From Oryzias latipes (lineage: Eukaryota; Chordata; Actinopteri; Beloniformes; Adrianichthyidae), in the NCBI RefSeq assembly GCF_002234675.1, contig NC_019871.2, forward strand, positions 15,842,331 to 15,906,330: DNA of 64,000 nt, read 5' to 3'. The position numbers and the translations under genes are program-made. Under the pieces are notes generated by a model. The model was not told where the DNA came from. It saw only the letters and a list, made by a program, of their open reading frames with translations, and did no database searches. Positions 13,001 to 24,512 of the stretch are shown here, in pieces. Each line of letters begins with the position of its first letter. Positions within the stretch are counted from its first letter, which is position 1.

Positions 13001-14922
13001 TGGTGCTGTGGTCATTTAAGAGCGACAGGGAGAAGTCCGAGGGCCTCCCAGTGGCCCCTTTCATGGACAGAGATAAAGTCACCAAACCCACTGCACAGAT
13101 TGGATTCATCAAGTTTGTGCTGATTCCCATGTTTGAGACAGTCATGAAGGTAGATTCATGTTACTACCACCATTTTTCACTGAGAGACACTATTTAATGC
13201 AATTAACTAATGTTTATTGTGTTATTTTTGTTTCAGCTTTTTCCTCAAATAGAGGAGATCATGGTTCAGCCTTTAAGAGACTCCCGTGACCACTATGAGG
13301 AGCTGAAGCAGCTTGAAGACGCCATATCAGAGGTAAGACTAAGCTTAGCTTAAGGTAAAAAAACTAAGCTTAAAATTGCATTTCTGTGTATTTCTCTATT
13401 CAAGTCATTGTAAATCAGGAGCTGATGATCAAGGATTGTATTTGTTATGTAGAAAATACTCTGGGCGAACCACAAAATCCCTGCTCCACTCCATTCCCTT
13501 GTAGACAATTAGATCCATGTACACCAACAGTCTCACCCGCAACGCAGAGGCAAATTTCTAAAGAACTCCTGCCGCTCCGCTGAAACCCTGGAAAACAACA
13601 GTTTTTTATTTTTTTGATTTTGGCCTAAAATGGCTTAATCATAAGTAAAAAACCACTGGAAACGCTTTTACAATAGATCAAAAGACAATCAGTGTGGGAC
13701 TTTAAGCATTAACATAGCTTTTTTAAACTAGTGTGGAGCATTTAAAAGTGTTTATTGGCAAAAACACAATGTCGTGTTGAGGTATTGGAGTGAAATTGCA
13801 TGACAACATAGTCCTCCCACCACAAGAACCAAGAACAGGCAGAGCACACCAAACCAAAGGGTTGCTTGTGGCTGCTTCGCAGCAGCAGTAATTCATCACT
13901 CACACTCTTGAGTGGGTGTGGAGGTGTTGGTTTTGCTGTGCGACAGTAAAGCTGGAAGTAAATCACAATGTTACAAAACATTGAAAACTGAGCATTCCGA
14001 CTACAGAGCTACAAAGACTGCCTTTTTCACAGGAAACTATCACTATTTGTTCACTGCGCCGCGGAAAGGTTGATATACAAACACAAATGACAGCACTTGC
14101 TAACATTAAGTCTTTTATTCAATGAGGCCCAGAAGAAAAAACTGAAAATATGTCATTAGGCTGGAAGAAGATGTAAGCTCTGCTGTGAGTGCAGTTGTAT
14201 CTGCGTAAGTAAAAGCAAGCCACTCTCTGGTTGTGTTCTTGTGTCTAGTGAGTGTTACAAGTGGTCCGTGTCTCCCGCTTCCCACACCAGCTCGCCTTCC
14301 CACTCGACTTTTCTGTCTATGAAAACAAAAGTCTTGGTATGTGCAGCTATTTCATCACTTTGAATTCACCCTTTAAATTAGCACAAGCTTCACATAAATC
14401 CTCCTTTGTGGGTTTGCTTTGCAGAATAAGTCAACGATGATAGTATGTTGCTTTGCAAAAGTGGAAAAGCACCAAAAACTGACAGTACTGAAAAAAATTA
14501 GTAGTTTTAATTTGATGGGGAAAAAGAATTAGTCTAATTTTGGTGAACGCAAACTGATGAAAAAGTTGTTCCTATGATCTTTTTAACACATCAAACTTTT
14601 CTTGTTTAATTTTTTTTTTTTTTTTACAGTTATGAACTGCATTTTACAGACAAGGAGCTTAAACCTTCAAAAAATGCAGTTCTTCGTCTTAGACTTTTCC
14701 CAAAGATAAATCTGCATTTCCTGGTGCAGTAGCAGTAGTTCTTACCTTTTTTTCAGTTTTCGATGATTCTTCAATCACCGTAGTTGTATAAAACGTTTGT
14801 TTCAACTTCTCTCTTTGACTGTCCTGCTGCTTATTTAGACTCTTTTTTTTTTTTTGCAGGAATCACCATTTATGATTAAACTCAAGAAAGACTTTGAGAA
14901 AACAAGAATGAAGCCCCAGTGA
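7067..14922 (+). CDS. pde9a: High-affinity cGMP-specific 3',5'-cyclic phosphodiesterase 9A
   Basis: PDE9A hydrolyses cGMP to 5'-GMP. Eighteen coding exons join in frame to 523 residues: 7067-7135, 8132-8202, 8709-8786, 9011-9054, 9144-9198, 9336-9406, 9501-9588, 9670-9751, 9840-9914, 10005-10091, 10231-10335, 10456-10538, 10804-10960, 12039-12152, 12838-12942, 13021-13149, 13237-13332, 14860-14922. The ATG has A at -3 and G at +4, and starts [10 protein letters not shown] like the family. The catalytic HD-domain is intact: H253 (proton donor, HNFRH), H257, H293-D294 in [10 protein letters not shown] and D403 bind the two metals; E407, Y425 and Q454 line the purine pocket. These sit one residue after their counterparts in human PDE9A2 (H252, D402, Q453). 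The last exon ([10 protein letters not shown]...) is shorter than and unlike the human tail. Other N-terminal exons, as in mammals, cannot be excluded. Confidence 0.95.
9840..9914 (+). other. pde9a: pde9a exon 9 with two tandem acceptor sites
   Basis: The exon can begin at TAC (9840, after ACATATAG) or at GAG (9855, after CTCTCTCAG). Both keep frame. The first choice adds YTLSQ, which matches the YLLSP found at this point in human PDE9A, so it is the preferred start. Use of the second would drop five residues between the coiled N-terminal region and the catalytic domain. Confidence 0.6.
10456..10538 (+). other. pde9a: pde9a exon with the PDE signature [10 protein letters not shown]
   Basis: Acceptor TTGTTCAG and donor AC/GTAAGA bound this 83-bp exon. 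It codes residues 276-302 plus two bases of a Thr codon completed by the next exon. It carries H293 and D294, both metal ligands, in the class I phosphodiesterase signature, so it is the diagnostic exon of the gene. Confidence 0.93.
11465..11862. repeat. MITE-like dispersed repeat in a pde9a intron
   Basis: Left end ATACCATATTTTCCAAACTG and right end CTTATAGTGTGGAAAATACA are imperfect inverted copies. The interior has a repeated phrase (AACTCCCGACCTTGTTTG, then AACCCCCAACCTTGTTAG) between A-runs. A related copy is at about 50560-51095. It resembles the short fish elements whose ends read like ATTTTCCGGACTATAAG, but I cannot assign a superfamily. Confidence 0.5.
12178..12640. repeat. Dispersed teleost repeat in a pde9a intron
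   Basis: Starts TTCAACTCAATTTTATTTAT, then AGTTGTCTCAATGGGCTTCA, and later CATCCCTGCCCTTAGACCCT. The same three phrases occur in the same order at 44816-45005 in the oaf intron, so this is an interspersed family. No protein coding is seen. The right boundary is uncertain. Confidence 0.55.
13370..13690. repeat. Dispersed repeat, first of two copies
   Basis: Phrases here (GCATTTCTGTGTATTTCT, GCAAATTTCTAAAGAACTCC with TGCCGCTC following, then CACTGGAAACGCTTTTA) recur in order at 45770-46080. It lies in the last pde9a intron (13333-14859), where no exon was found. Confidence 0.5.
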
Positions 14923-16149
14923 AGACAACTGCAAAAGGATGGACAAGATGTTAAAAAAAAAGAAAAAAAAAAACTAAAGACTAAAGAGAGCAAACTGGAA
15001 TGAATTTCAGCTTTCATCTCAATTTTCTTTCCTGAATGTCACTAAATAGACCTGTATTATTTTGTATATAATGTTTATTTTCCTTTAAAATTTTTGTTTG
15101 GGTTTTATTCATTTGTGCATTTATTTATTCATTTATTTATATTTGTAATAGTATTAATTACTTAGTTCCTATGGAAAGAAAAATCTACTTTTAAATATTT
15201 GGTTATACTCTACTTAAAAAAAGTCATCCTTTTTATGACATAACACTATGTAGTCTCAAAGTAAATTAAATATAGCATAGGATGTTCTCTGAAATTGTTC
15301 TGAAAGCTCACATTTCAAAAACTGGTTGTTTAATGTATGATGTCCTCTGAGTCTGTATATGCAGTTGAATGTCTGTTGGAACCTCTGATTTGATTATATT
15401 GTTTTCAGGGCGCAAGAATTTCTGGTCATTTTCATCTGTAAATGATACTTTCCCTTAAGCATTTGCAAATAACAACACCTGGTTATTATAAAAAGCTTTT
15501 CTTCTATAAATTTAGTGTATAGGGAGAATAGGGATGTGTGTTTAACGTAGGTATCGGTTGAATTGTAAACACTTTTAACCTTAACATTCCATAGGATGAT
15601 CTCTGTGATGTAGTCTAAAGTTAAAAAAATATTTTATCAACTAAAATCAAAGTAGAAAAAATGGGAAATATATCTGCTGTGAGTTTGTACTTTATCTTTG
15701 TTCGATAAACTCCACAGATTTAAGACAAAGACACAAAGGAAAACATGGTAAAATGAAAGGAAACTATGTGTGGTTTCATGCATCTGCAGCTAAATGGACC
15801 CATGGATTATAGCACCATACCTTTCATCACATCTCACTAGAAATATAAATTCCTGTGTGTGTTGTATTACTATGGAGCACAACACATGATGGAGTATGTC
15901 TACTACCCAACTTAAGCCATTTAGTTGCCATATTGAACAACCTTTCTGACCACCACCCCTCACTCCCCAGCCACTGTATTTTTTATTATTTTTTTTTTGT
16001 AAATGTGACAAAATCTAGGAAGGTTTTCTAAAGTCATTGTTTGACTTGGTGATGTATTTGTTGCCTACCCAAACGTAGGACAATTTAGCAGCTGCTCTTC
16101 ATTTAACACTAAATAGACCCTTTAACACCAGAGCTTTAACTCCCGCGTT
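14923..16149. other. pde9a 3' UTR and AT-rich intergenic DNA
   Basis: After the TGA at 14920-14922 the sequence is AT-rich without reading frames. A clear AATAAA close to the stop is not visible, so the 3' end of the transcript is not fixed. A lone ATTAAA occurs near 15266. Confidence 0.3.
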
Positions 16150-16382
16150 GACATTCCTTTGACTACCGTAACTCTTAAACCGTTTATGCTACTAATGTCA
16201 TTCCAGCGGATTCAGATGCAGAGAAAAGCATCTTTGCGTTGATATGCAACACTTTACAGTAGTGAAGTGCTCATGCAAGCAATGTAAATCAGCTGATTCT
16301 GTCGCGGAGAAAAACGGGTTTGCATCAATGTTGATTGCAGAAACAGTTGAAGAGTTACGGTATGTCAAAGCAATGTTAAAGG
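16150..16382. mobile_element. Short inverted-repeat element (MITE candidate)
   Basis: The arm at about 16150-16189 (ACATTCCTTTGACTACCGTA then ACTCTTAAACCGTTTATGC) is the reverse complement, with about six differences over 40 bp, of 16338-16380 (GCAGAAACAGTTGAAGAG then TTACGGTATGTCAAAGCAAT). About 150 bp without coding lies between the arms. No clear target duplication is visible. Confidence 0.5.
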
Positions 16383-18309
16383 TTTCAAATATGCATAGTA
16401 AAAAAAGATGGATTTGACCTCACAAAAGTATTACCAACATATTTACAGAAACCAGCGCCAACATATTACGGTACTTTTACTAAATTAGCATTAGATTACT
16501 CCACATCAAAATATGGAACTGAAAGACAACCCTATACTATTCTTTTCTTAAAAATGCTGGGCATAGAAAAGAGAAAATATTTCAATAACCTGTCAAGTAA
16601 AACTGGTTTGTTTTATAAAATGACTTCTTCTTTTTTGCCATATGAGATCCGTTATGGTCCCATCTATTTTAGTGAAACTATTTTTGTTGCTTTCCCAATG
16701 AAGAAAAAAAAAATCTTGTGTAAGTAAAACACACAAGACTGTACATGCACAAGGTTAGCATTACCAAACCTTCTTCACTGTCAGAAAAACAAATCTACCC
16801 TAACTACTGTTGCATATTTACATATACAAAGGCAAAGCAGCATTTTCATGTCAGCTAAAAGCTCCTTCAAACACTGTTTTGCATTCATTTATAATGTTTT
16901 CAATCAAGCTTTTGATTGATTGATATTTTATTGCCACATTTTAGTCTGAAGTTAGATTACAGGGAGCAGTATGTGGAATTATCTATATTTAAGTGCTATC
17001 CAAAGGTGCCACTTATTCTTCTCCTATACGCACGCACCCACAAGCACGCACAAACAAGCACGCACTCACCTCTGCTCTAACAACTTCCCTGTTAACCATA
17101 TCCGATGGTGGTAAAATTCCTTCGGCAACTCCCCAATTTTTTTGTGACTGTTTTTTTTTCCCAACAGGTTGTAAATTATTTTGTTATCACATCTCCAGCA
17201 AGTCTCATCAGCGCCAAATGAATACCACCTGCATGGCTCTAATGAAACCACGCAGCCAGTTATGTAGCAAAATTTATGATCTCTATTTAAAGTCACTTTT
17301 TTTCCTCTCAAACTTTAATAAATCTTTTTAATTCACTTTTTTCCCCAGACCTTATGTTTTTTTTTCTGCAGCAATGTTGATGACAATCTCAGAGTAACAA
17401 AAATGAAAGCGCAACTGTTCTTGATGAGATTAAAGAAGCAAACAAATTTATTTTTGTGCGTCCTGTCTGAATGAAAGCAATTAGCAGTCTTTGAATCATG
17501 GTTCTTTAGCATTGCGTGAAAAAATGTATTCAAATACAGAATGAACCTGCAGGAATGCGCTGATTGAACAATACAGTGTCTTATCAGGCTAGTGTTTGCA
17601 TTCTGCCGCATGTCTGCTGATTTAAGATGCCATACACAAAAGGTTCAATGGTTACAAGTCAAGACAGCGTGCAGAATTTAAGACGTATTTAGGTCTTAAA
17701 TATGAAGATCTCCTTCAGACGTTTTACTTTAATCTTTATGATAACCATCTTACGGCATAATGTCAGAACGAGGCTCTTTAGATTTATCACGCTGTGTTTC
17801 CTTGACCCAGTCTGTAATTTCGCTTCATGTTTTTTGTGAGATCAGCACTAAATTACACTTTTTCTCCATTGTTTTGGCTCATTTCTTGAAACAGAAATTA
17901 CATTCTCAAAAAAACATGGACAAACCTCCAAACCACTTGGCAATTGTTCACAACAGAATGGAATTTCTCATTAGTTTCATCAAATTGCAAATGTCTTAGT
18001 ACATGTCTCAATGTCTCAGTACATCTTTGCAATTGATTAAGTACAGGTAGCCTACATTTAGCACAATTTCCAAGTTAATAGATCTTGCTGATCTAAACTG
18101 ATTGTTGATTCTCAGTCTAATGGTTGTTCGCTCCAAAATGACTCAGCATCATTTGATTGTGTAAGTCATCACATGCACAATAGTCTGTTCAATTGTCAAA
18201 ATCAGTCAAGAACATAATATCATTAATACGATATATGAATCCCTTGGAACGTTTGATACATTTATTACAGAAATTGACAGTCTAGACTAGAACTTGACTA
18301 ACGAAGGAG

Positions 18310-18892
18310 GATGTTCCAGGCCAGGAAGGGGGCAATATAACTATGTGTGGTGCCATATCTGAGAATGGTGTGGCCACTCACATCCCCAATCTTGGCCCAT
18401 ACAATACACAGAAGCTCCTCATCTTCTTGGACCGCCTTCATTTTGATCCCTGAAAATGAGGGTGGTCTTGTAGGGCCTCACCTACCACTATATGTTATGG
18501 GACAATGTGAATTTCCACCGTGGCCCGCTCATCAGGGCCTGGTTCACTACTCAACCAAGGATGGTCATAGTGTTCCTACCACCTTACTCTCCGTATTCAT
18601 CAATCCTATTGAGGAGTTTTTCTCCGCTTGGAGGTGGAGAGTGTTTGAGCATCGGGCTCAAGATCAGAGGTCCCTGCTCCATGCGATGGATGCTGCTTGT
18701 GAGGATGTAACAGAAGATCAGTGTAGGGGATGGTTGCGACATGCACGCCGTTTCTTCCCTCGTTGCATCACAAGGGAGACTATACTCTGTGATGTGGACG
18801 AGAATCTGTGGCCAGACAGACAGCAGCGTGAGGATGGCCAGCAGGGTGAAGACGATGGCCAGGAGAGGGAGGGTGAGGACAGCGACCAGTGA
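18310..18892 (+). pseudogene. IS630/DDE_3-type transposase, truncated and frameshifted
   Basis: Fragments in two frames follow the order of a fish IS630-like transposase. First comes MCGAISENGVATHIPNLGPY; then, after a frame change, GLVGPHLP; then the second catalytic Asp in LWDNVNFHRG and FLPPYSP. A 2-bp shift precedes NPIEEFFSAWRWRVFEHR with the catalytic Glu. The C-terminus HARRFFPRCITRETILCDVD and ENLWPDRQQR runs into an acidic tail and a stop. The spacing from WDN to IEE fits the DD34-36E class of Tc1/mariner relatives. The N-terminal DNA-binding part and the first catalytic Asp are missing, so it cannot act. The host presumably carries fuller copies elsewhere. Confidence 0.75.
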
Positions 18893-18989
18893 AGAACTGA
18901 TAGTTGTGAAACTCAAGCATTATTTACAGCACTGTAAGCTGCATGTCATTTTCATTGTTTTTTCTTTGTGTTTATATTATAAAGTATAT

Positions 18990-19957
18990 TACAGTTTTTC
19001 TCAGTCGCCTTAGTACAATTCTCAGATCAGAATTGAAGTTTGCAAATATGTGTGTGCATTTCTCAAAACAATTTGTTCAAATAGCAAAACTCTAGGGATT
19101 TCTTGCAAAAGCCTGTAACTTGCTTAAAAATCTTTAGTTCATCTCTCAAAACTAAGTCTTTATGTCATTGAACATGTCAGTGCCATCAGAATGTCAAGTC
19201 CTTGTGTCATTGTCTACGAACAAGACAGTCAAATGACTTAGTCACGTTGTCAATATAACTGTGTACTTTAGAGGGAGGTTCTGATGTAAACTATGGCTAA
19301 AGTTTTGATGACAATTATTGTAAAATGGAAGTTACACCTTTTTTGTTTGATTGCAAGAGACTGGACAAGATTCCCATTTACACTTTTATTGTTCATATTG
19401 TAATTTGTTGACAGACCATGTCATACCAACATAGAAAAAACCCACTGCAAACAGTAACACAAAGGGAAAAAAAGATAGGACAATATTCTGTACAACGGTA
19501 CAGGCAGTGCAGTAGGAATTGGTGTGGTCTTCCTACACCTCTTGTCGTTCCTGTATGTTAGGCCACAAATTCTCATCCACATCACAGCGAATATCCTCTC
19601 TTGCAATGCTGCGAAATATGTTTGTCACATTATGACAACTTGGTCAACCATTTTGCTGTTAATGACTTATACGATGAACTAATGACTAGGTGTTTTGAGG
19701 AGTAAGACTATTGCACAGTGAACTATATAATACATTTTGATCAACATGACATAAACAATTGATGATGTAGCAAAGAGCAGAGAACTGTACATAATCATTT
19801 GCATGGATGTACCAAAGCAATTGCAACTTGTTCAAAGAAGTGAGAAACTGCTTATATGATGTGCACAAGTGACATCATGATGTGAAGATTGAACAAATAG
19901 TTTTGGGAATTTCATTCTGATCTGAGAATTGTACTAAAGCGACTGAGAAAAACTGTA
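18990..19957. mobile_element. Inverted-repeat element with minus-strand transposase relic
   Basis: Left end ACAGTTTTTCTCAGTCGCCT continues TAGTACAATTCTCAGATCAG (18990-19030). The right end is its near-perfect reverse complement, CTGATCTGAGAATTGTACTA then AAGCGACTGAGAAAAACTGT (19917-19956). The arms are about 45 bp with one or two differences, much better preserved than the outer cluster, so this insertion or rearrangement is younger. Confidence 0.7.
19530..19612 (-). pseudogene. C-terminal relic of an IS630-type transposase
   Basis: The minus strand codes SIAREDIRCDVDENLWPNIQ and then ERQEV before a stop. It is the same C-terminal motif as ITRETILCDVDENLWPD in the + strand copy at 18770-18810. 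Only about 27 residues remain. It lies inside the element with ends 18990 and 19957. Confidence 0.65.
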
Positions 19958-20692
19958 TGCTGTATACATTTTTTTTTACTCTGATGTATGAAAGTTATAT
20001 GTGTGTGAATGATAATGGTTACGATTTCCTTGGCAGTATGAGTGCAATATGTGCTGTTACTGTAAACCTAAGAGGCTACTCTTACCCTAAAATCCTTTTT
20101 CTGTTTCTCAGTTTTATACAAAATTGTATTCTGTTAGCTACACACTAACAGTACAGTAACCATTGTCAATAATGGACTGAGCTAAGACTGAAAGGTGGAC
20201 ATGAGGGATATTTCAATGGTCCTCTGCTGTAGTGACAAAACATCTAATCATTTTGACTTGCAGTGCCTACACAATGCCAAAGGGAGAAAGTATTTTGGGG
20301 GCACTGACTGTAAATGAGAAGGAATTGTTTTGGGAGAGATATGAGCTTTTGCAGGAGAACCATGGTGTTGTGCCGAACCATCCACATTATTTTGGCAAAA
20401 GCACCAAGAGTGTTGAGAACGTCCAGTCTGCTTCAAGAAATGAGCCAAAGCAATTGAGAAGGATCTTTGCCATTTTTGTGGCACTGACTCTTTACATGGG
20501 AAATGAATTTAGTTTTGGAAGCATGAGTGAACAGTTTTGGGAGATATATTAGATTTTGCAAGTGAGCTATAGTGTTGTGCTGAACTGTAAGACCAAATGA
20601 TCTTAGAATTTTCAGAATATAATAGGTTGATTGGCAACTCTAAATTGACCATAGGTGTGAGTGTGAGAGCGAATGCATGTGTGATTGAGGAC

Positions 20693-20808
20693 ATTCTACC
20701 CTGCGACAGACTGGCGACCAGTCCAGGGCATCCCTTGCCTACGCCCAAGTGGCCGGGATAGGCTCCGGCAGCCCTGTGACCCCGAAAGGGAATAAACGGT
20801 AAAGAAGA
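20693..20808 (+). repeat. LINE/SINE 3' tail, L2-like style
   Basis: CCCTGCGACAGACTGGCGAC, then CCAGGGCATCCCTTGCCTAC, GGGATAGGCTCCGGCAGCCC and TGACCCCGAAAGGGAATAAA. This is a tail seen very often in teleost genomes and usually ends in GGATGG repeats. Copies in this window are at 30977, 34641 and, as a fragment, 5372. Confidence 0.6.
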
Positions 20809-21150
20809 TGAATAATTTCTGTTTCAAGAAAAGAACCAAACCAATGGAGAAAAACTGTAAGTGAAATCTGAAACCTTGTTGCTTTTGGCTTGAACTTAAA
20901 GCTGGACTAAACCTTTGATGACAAACTGCCACAGATCAGTGGAGGTGTCATGACAAGATCATGTACTTACTGCTAAAAAGCAGAAAATTATTTTTCTTTA
21001 CTGGATTAAATCAAGAATACATTTAGAAACCTTCACCAATATAAATCATAAAGCTAAATTAAAGTGACCCATTTAAAAGAAACCAATCATTAAGATAAGA
21101 TTCTTTTTTTAATATTTGTTGTAAAATGGTGTTAATGTCAACATGCAGAT

Positions 21151-21492
<342 letters not shown>

Positions 21493-23988
21493 ATCATAAA
21501 AATGTAAATTTGTCATTTCACTTTGATATGATTAAGTCAGACATTTTTTGTTGTGTCTTTTGTCTTGTCTTAGTGTATTCCCTTTGCAGAGATTGCCTCA
21601 CATCAAGCTCAGGGTTGTGTAACTTCTGTTTGCTTTTGTACATCCACGCAGCTTCGTTTTGAACTCTCAAACCTAATAAGCAGAACCGTCAGTGAGGTTT
21701 GTGTGCTGTCAGCAGCCTCTCAAAGGCTAAAGTGGAAAGAGCTGATATTTTAGGAAAAAACAGGCACCTTTTTGCAAACTTAGCCTTTGTATGTGAATCT
21801 GTTTTTAATTTCCTTTTTTTTTCTGCTTGCCGTAATTTTTTTCATTTATTTTTAGCTTTGATTCTCCTTTCTTTTGCTTCTTCCACCAAATTCAGTTCAA
21901 GTTATCTTTTGTCACACCACAGAAATAAACCAAGGCTCTAGTCAGGGGAACGAGTGAGCAAACAACCTTTTCTCTGGTGACCGGACAGCACCGCAGCTCC
22001 AACTTGTTTCGTGTCAGCAAGTCTTACCGCAGACAAAGGCACGCTTGCAGGAGGGAAAGATAAATCATCATGGATGTCCCAGTGTCTGACTCCCACATTC
22101 ACAGGAATGCCAAGCTCCTTGTTTGTGTGCTAGACTGTAAGACTCAAGCCAGATTTACTGAAGACAGTTACATCCCAAATAGTAGCAAAAGGTCAGAGGG
22201 CAAAAGGGAGACTTTCGACCAAATTCTGGTGCTGCATTTTTGTGTTCGCTTTTCAAGACTGTGGCAGTGTCAAAAACATGATATGTGTCAGATTTTGTTT
22301 TTCATCTGTAGCCAAGTTGTGTTTCTTTGTCTTGCTAATTGAGACTTCTGCTTTTGAGTACACTACAAAAACAGGCCCTTGAGACGTACGTTTCTTATCA
22401 CATTGGTAGATTTTGTTTAATAAACAAAAAAAAGAAAAATCTGTAAGAAAAACTGGCCTCTTCAGATAGTTTTTTTCACATTTAAAATTATTTTATAATT
22501 GAAAAACTTTCTTGATAAAATCATTTTTCTTCCAGGAAAGAAAATAAGAATGTTTTTAAACAAGTCTTCTTTTTGTTAAGATTTAATATTTGCAGTGCAT
22601 ATTTTAAATATTTTGATTTTATTTGAAACAATAAACTAGACCTAACAACGGACTTTAGTTCAAAGTCAGAAGTTGTGGGCTTTTTAAGACCTCACACAGT
22701 CTGCCACGGGGCACAGACACCTGTGCAACGACCTGTTAAAACGGCTCTCCGATGAAATATTTATGATCTGCGTTATGATTATCTGCTGCACTAATTCAAG
22801 TCTTCCTATTACGGTATTTAAACTTTCTTTTTAATCTTCTCACAAACACATTTTTGTGTTTTATTTATTTAATTCTTTTTACAGCTTAATCAATCATAGA
22901 TTTGATCCACCGGGGGGTTTATCCTGCATGCACATGTATGAACATCCTTGAATCACAACACATCAGTTTTTTCCCTTATTTGAGGTAAAACCTTAACTTA
23001 TTTTGACTAATTCGGGCAAGTGCAGTACAGCACCAATAATTTAGATTGTTGGTTTCAGTTAAAAAGTTGATGACTATAAAGAAATGTATCCCCAGAATAG
23101 ACAAACTAATAAGTTTCAGTATCATCAAGTCCTTTTTAAGTATGTCTATGCTTTTTTTTGCACTGTTCCTGATTTATTTTTTGTAATACCTAATTGTCCT
23201 CGACCAACATTTCTGTAAAATGTATTAATAAAATCATGTGATGTCTGAGCCAAACTGGAGTCAGCCACACCTACTTGGCATAAAAATACTTGTGAAATCA
23301 TGACCACCATTTAAAGTGTTGTATTTCATTTAGTTTTCTTTTTTACTGCCCAAATCAAGATTTGCTGTAGTGCAAGAAAAACAATTTGCATTGTAGATAG
23401 ATAGCAGACTTATCAAAAGTAACCATTTTTGCATGACATCATTTAGTTTGAATCCTTGCTCATCTTGATTCCCTCATGCAGGCAAAACCTGCAGAGGAGT
23501 TGTATTATTCAGAGAAAATGCCTCACAAAATCTCTGGGTTGTGTATTGTTGTGTGCCGGATGGATAACCTTTGTAACATCTTGTTCCGACTGCAGCATTT
23601 CAGGCAGGCAACTCGAGCAGTGTGTTTATCTGGTTACTCCTCCCCGCGGGCAGTTCAGTCTAATTAACATACCTGTTTAGCGTCCTACTTAAGTGCCACA
23701 GGTGCGGTCCAATTCCTCTTCTTCCATTTCCGCAAGCTCTGCGTTCATCACCCCACCCTCCAATCCGGCTTCCACCTGTAAGCTCCGTTAGGGGTAGTTT
23801 AAAACCCAAAGTTTTCTATGGAGATCTTTGTTTTATGTATCTGAACGGAGCCTTGTGCCAAACTAAAAGAAAAATGGAAATAAATCTTCTTTACTGCATG
23901 AGTTTTCTGACTTTAATAAATTATAAAAGTATGATGGCTGAAAATCAGTGATAATAGTTTTGTGTCCATTTTAACTTCTACAAAATGT
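21493..23988. other. Intergenic DNA without a gene
   Basis: Mostly AT-rich. It includes a MITE-like stretch at 22355-22610, and a more complex, moderately GC-rich stretch at 23456-23760 with no splice-bounded reading frame. I see no gene. Confidence 0.3.
22355..22610. repeat. MITE-like repeat
   Basis: Begins GTACACTACAAAAACAGGCC and ends GATTTAATATTTGCAGTGCA. The outermost bases are short inverted copies (TGCANT..CAAA type). The interior is AT-rich with several TTTTCTTA/TAAGAAA stretches. The split element at 30887-31262 has the same style (CTGCAAAAAC start, TAAGAATTCTT repeats). Confidence 0.35.
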
Positions 23989-24252
23989 AATGGTAAATGG
24001 TCGTTTACTTATATAGCACTTTCTACCTTGTTTCGAAGGCCCAAAGCGCTTTACAGTCACATTCACACACAAATTCAAACACTTATGGTGGCTCCACTCC
24101 CGAACACTGGCACCAACCTCCCACCAGAGGCAGGGTGGGGTTCGATGTCTTGACCAAGGACACTTCGACATATGGGCGTGCAAGGTGGGAATTGAACCTG
24201 CAATATTACGATCAAGGGGTTGACCGCCCTACCGCTGCACCGCGGCCGCCCT
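23989..24252. repeat. Dispersed teleost repeat
   Basis: Contains AATGGTAAATGGTCGTTTAC, ATAGCACTTTCTACCTTG, CCAAAGCGCTTTACAGTCAC and ATTCACACACAAATTC, then CTTGACCAAGGACACTTCGA and GGAATTGAACCTGCAAT, ending CTACCGCTGCACCGCGGCCG. I know this phrase order as one of the commonest interspersed repeats of fish genomes. The superfamily is not certain to me. Confidence 0.6.
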
Positions 24253-24383
24253 GTAATGACTGCAAATCAATGGTATGACACTTTTTGGGAGGAATTTTTT
24301 GATGAAAAGCACTCCTGATAAAGCTGTTTTTTATTTTTTTTGTTTTGTTTATTGACTATTCCAGATTCCCTTCTCTACTTCTG

Positions 24384-24512
24384 TGTCGGTCCCAAGCCCA
24401 GTTGCTTTGAGAAGGTTGCGTCAGGAAGGGCATCCGGCGTAAAACATTGCCAAGTTTACCATGCGACTCGTTTGCTGTGGCGACCCCTGATGGAAAAAGC
24501 CGAAAGGGAAAC
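24384..24512 (+). repeat. LINE-derived 3' fragment
   Basis: GTCGGTCCCAAGCCCAGTTG, then GGTTGCGTCAGGAAGGGCAT with CCGGCGTAAAAC after it, ending TGCTGTGGCGACCCCTGATG and AAAAGCCGAAAGGG. The phrase CAGGAAGGGCATCCGGCGTA is a hallmark of a non-LTR retrotransposon 3' region common in teleosts (RTE-like, family not certain). Confidence 0.55.

Larger units (their letters stand above)
17856..20860. mobile_element. Nested IS630/Tc1-mariner-type transposon cluster
   Basis: The outer arms are 17856-17900 (TTTTTCTCCATTGTTTTGGC, then TCATTTCTTGAAACAGAAA) and about 20812-20858, read in reverse as TTTTTCTCCATTGGTTTGGT then TCTTTTCTTGAAACAGAAA. A third arm of the same type is at 20418-20465. Inside lie a decayed + strand transposase (18310-18892), a second element with its own inverted ends (18990-19957) and a minus-strand transposase relic. 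The block also holds a partial duplication (20300-20365 against 20480-20585) and a LINE tail at 20693. The superfamily follows from the transposase motifs WDN and NPIEEFFSAWRW. All copies are inactive. Confidence 0.7.

Noticed and set aside
18584-18916. Minus-strand frame of 110 codons over the transposase relic
   Set aside because: It is the antisense of the + strand transposase, whose motifs (WDN, NPIEEFF, CDVDENLWP) define the coding strand.
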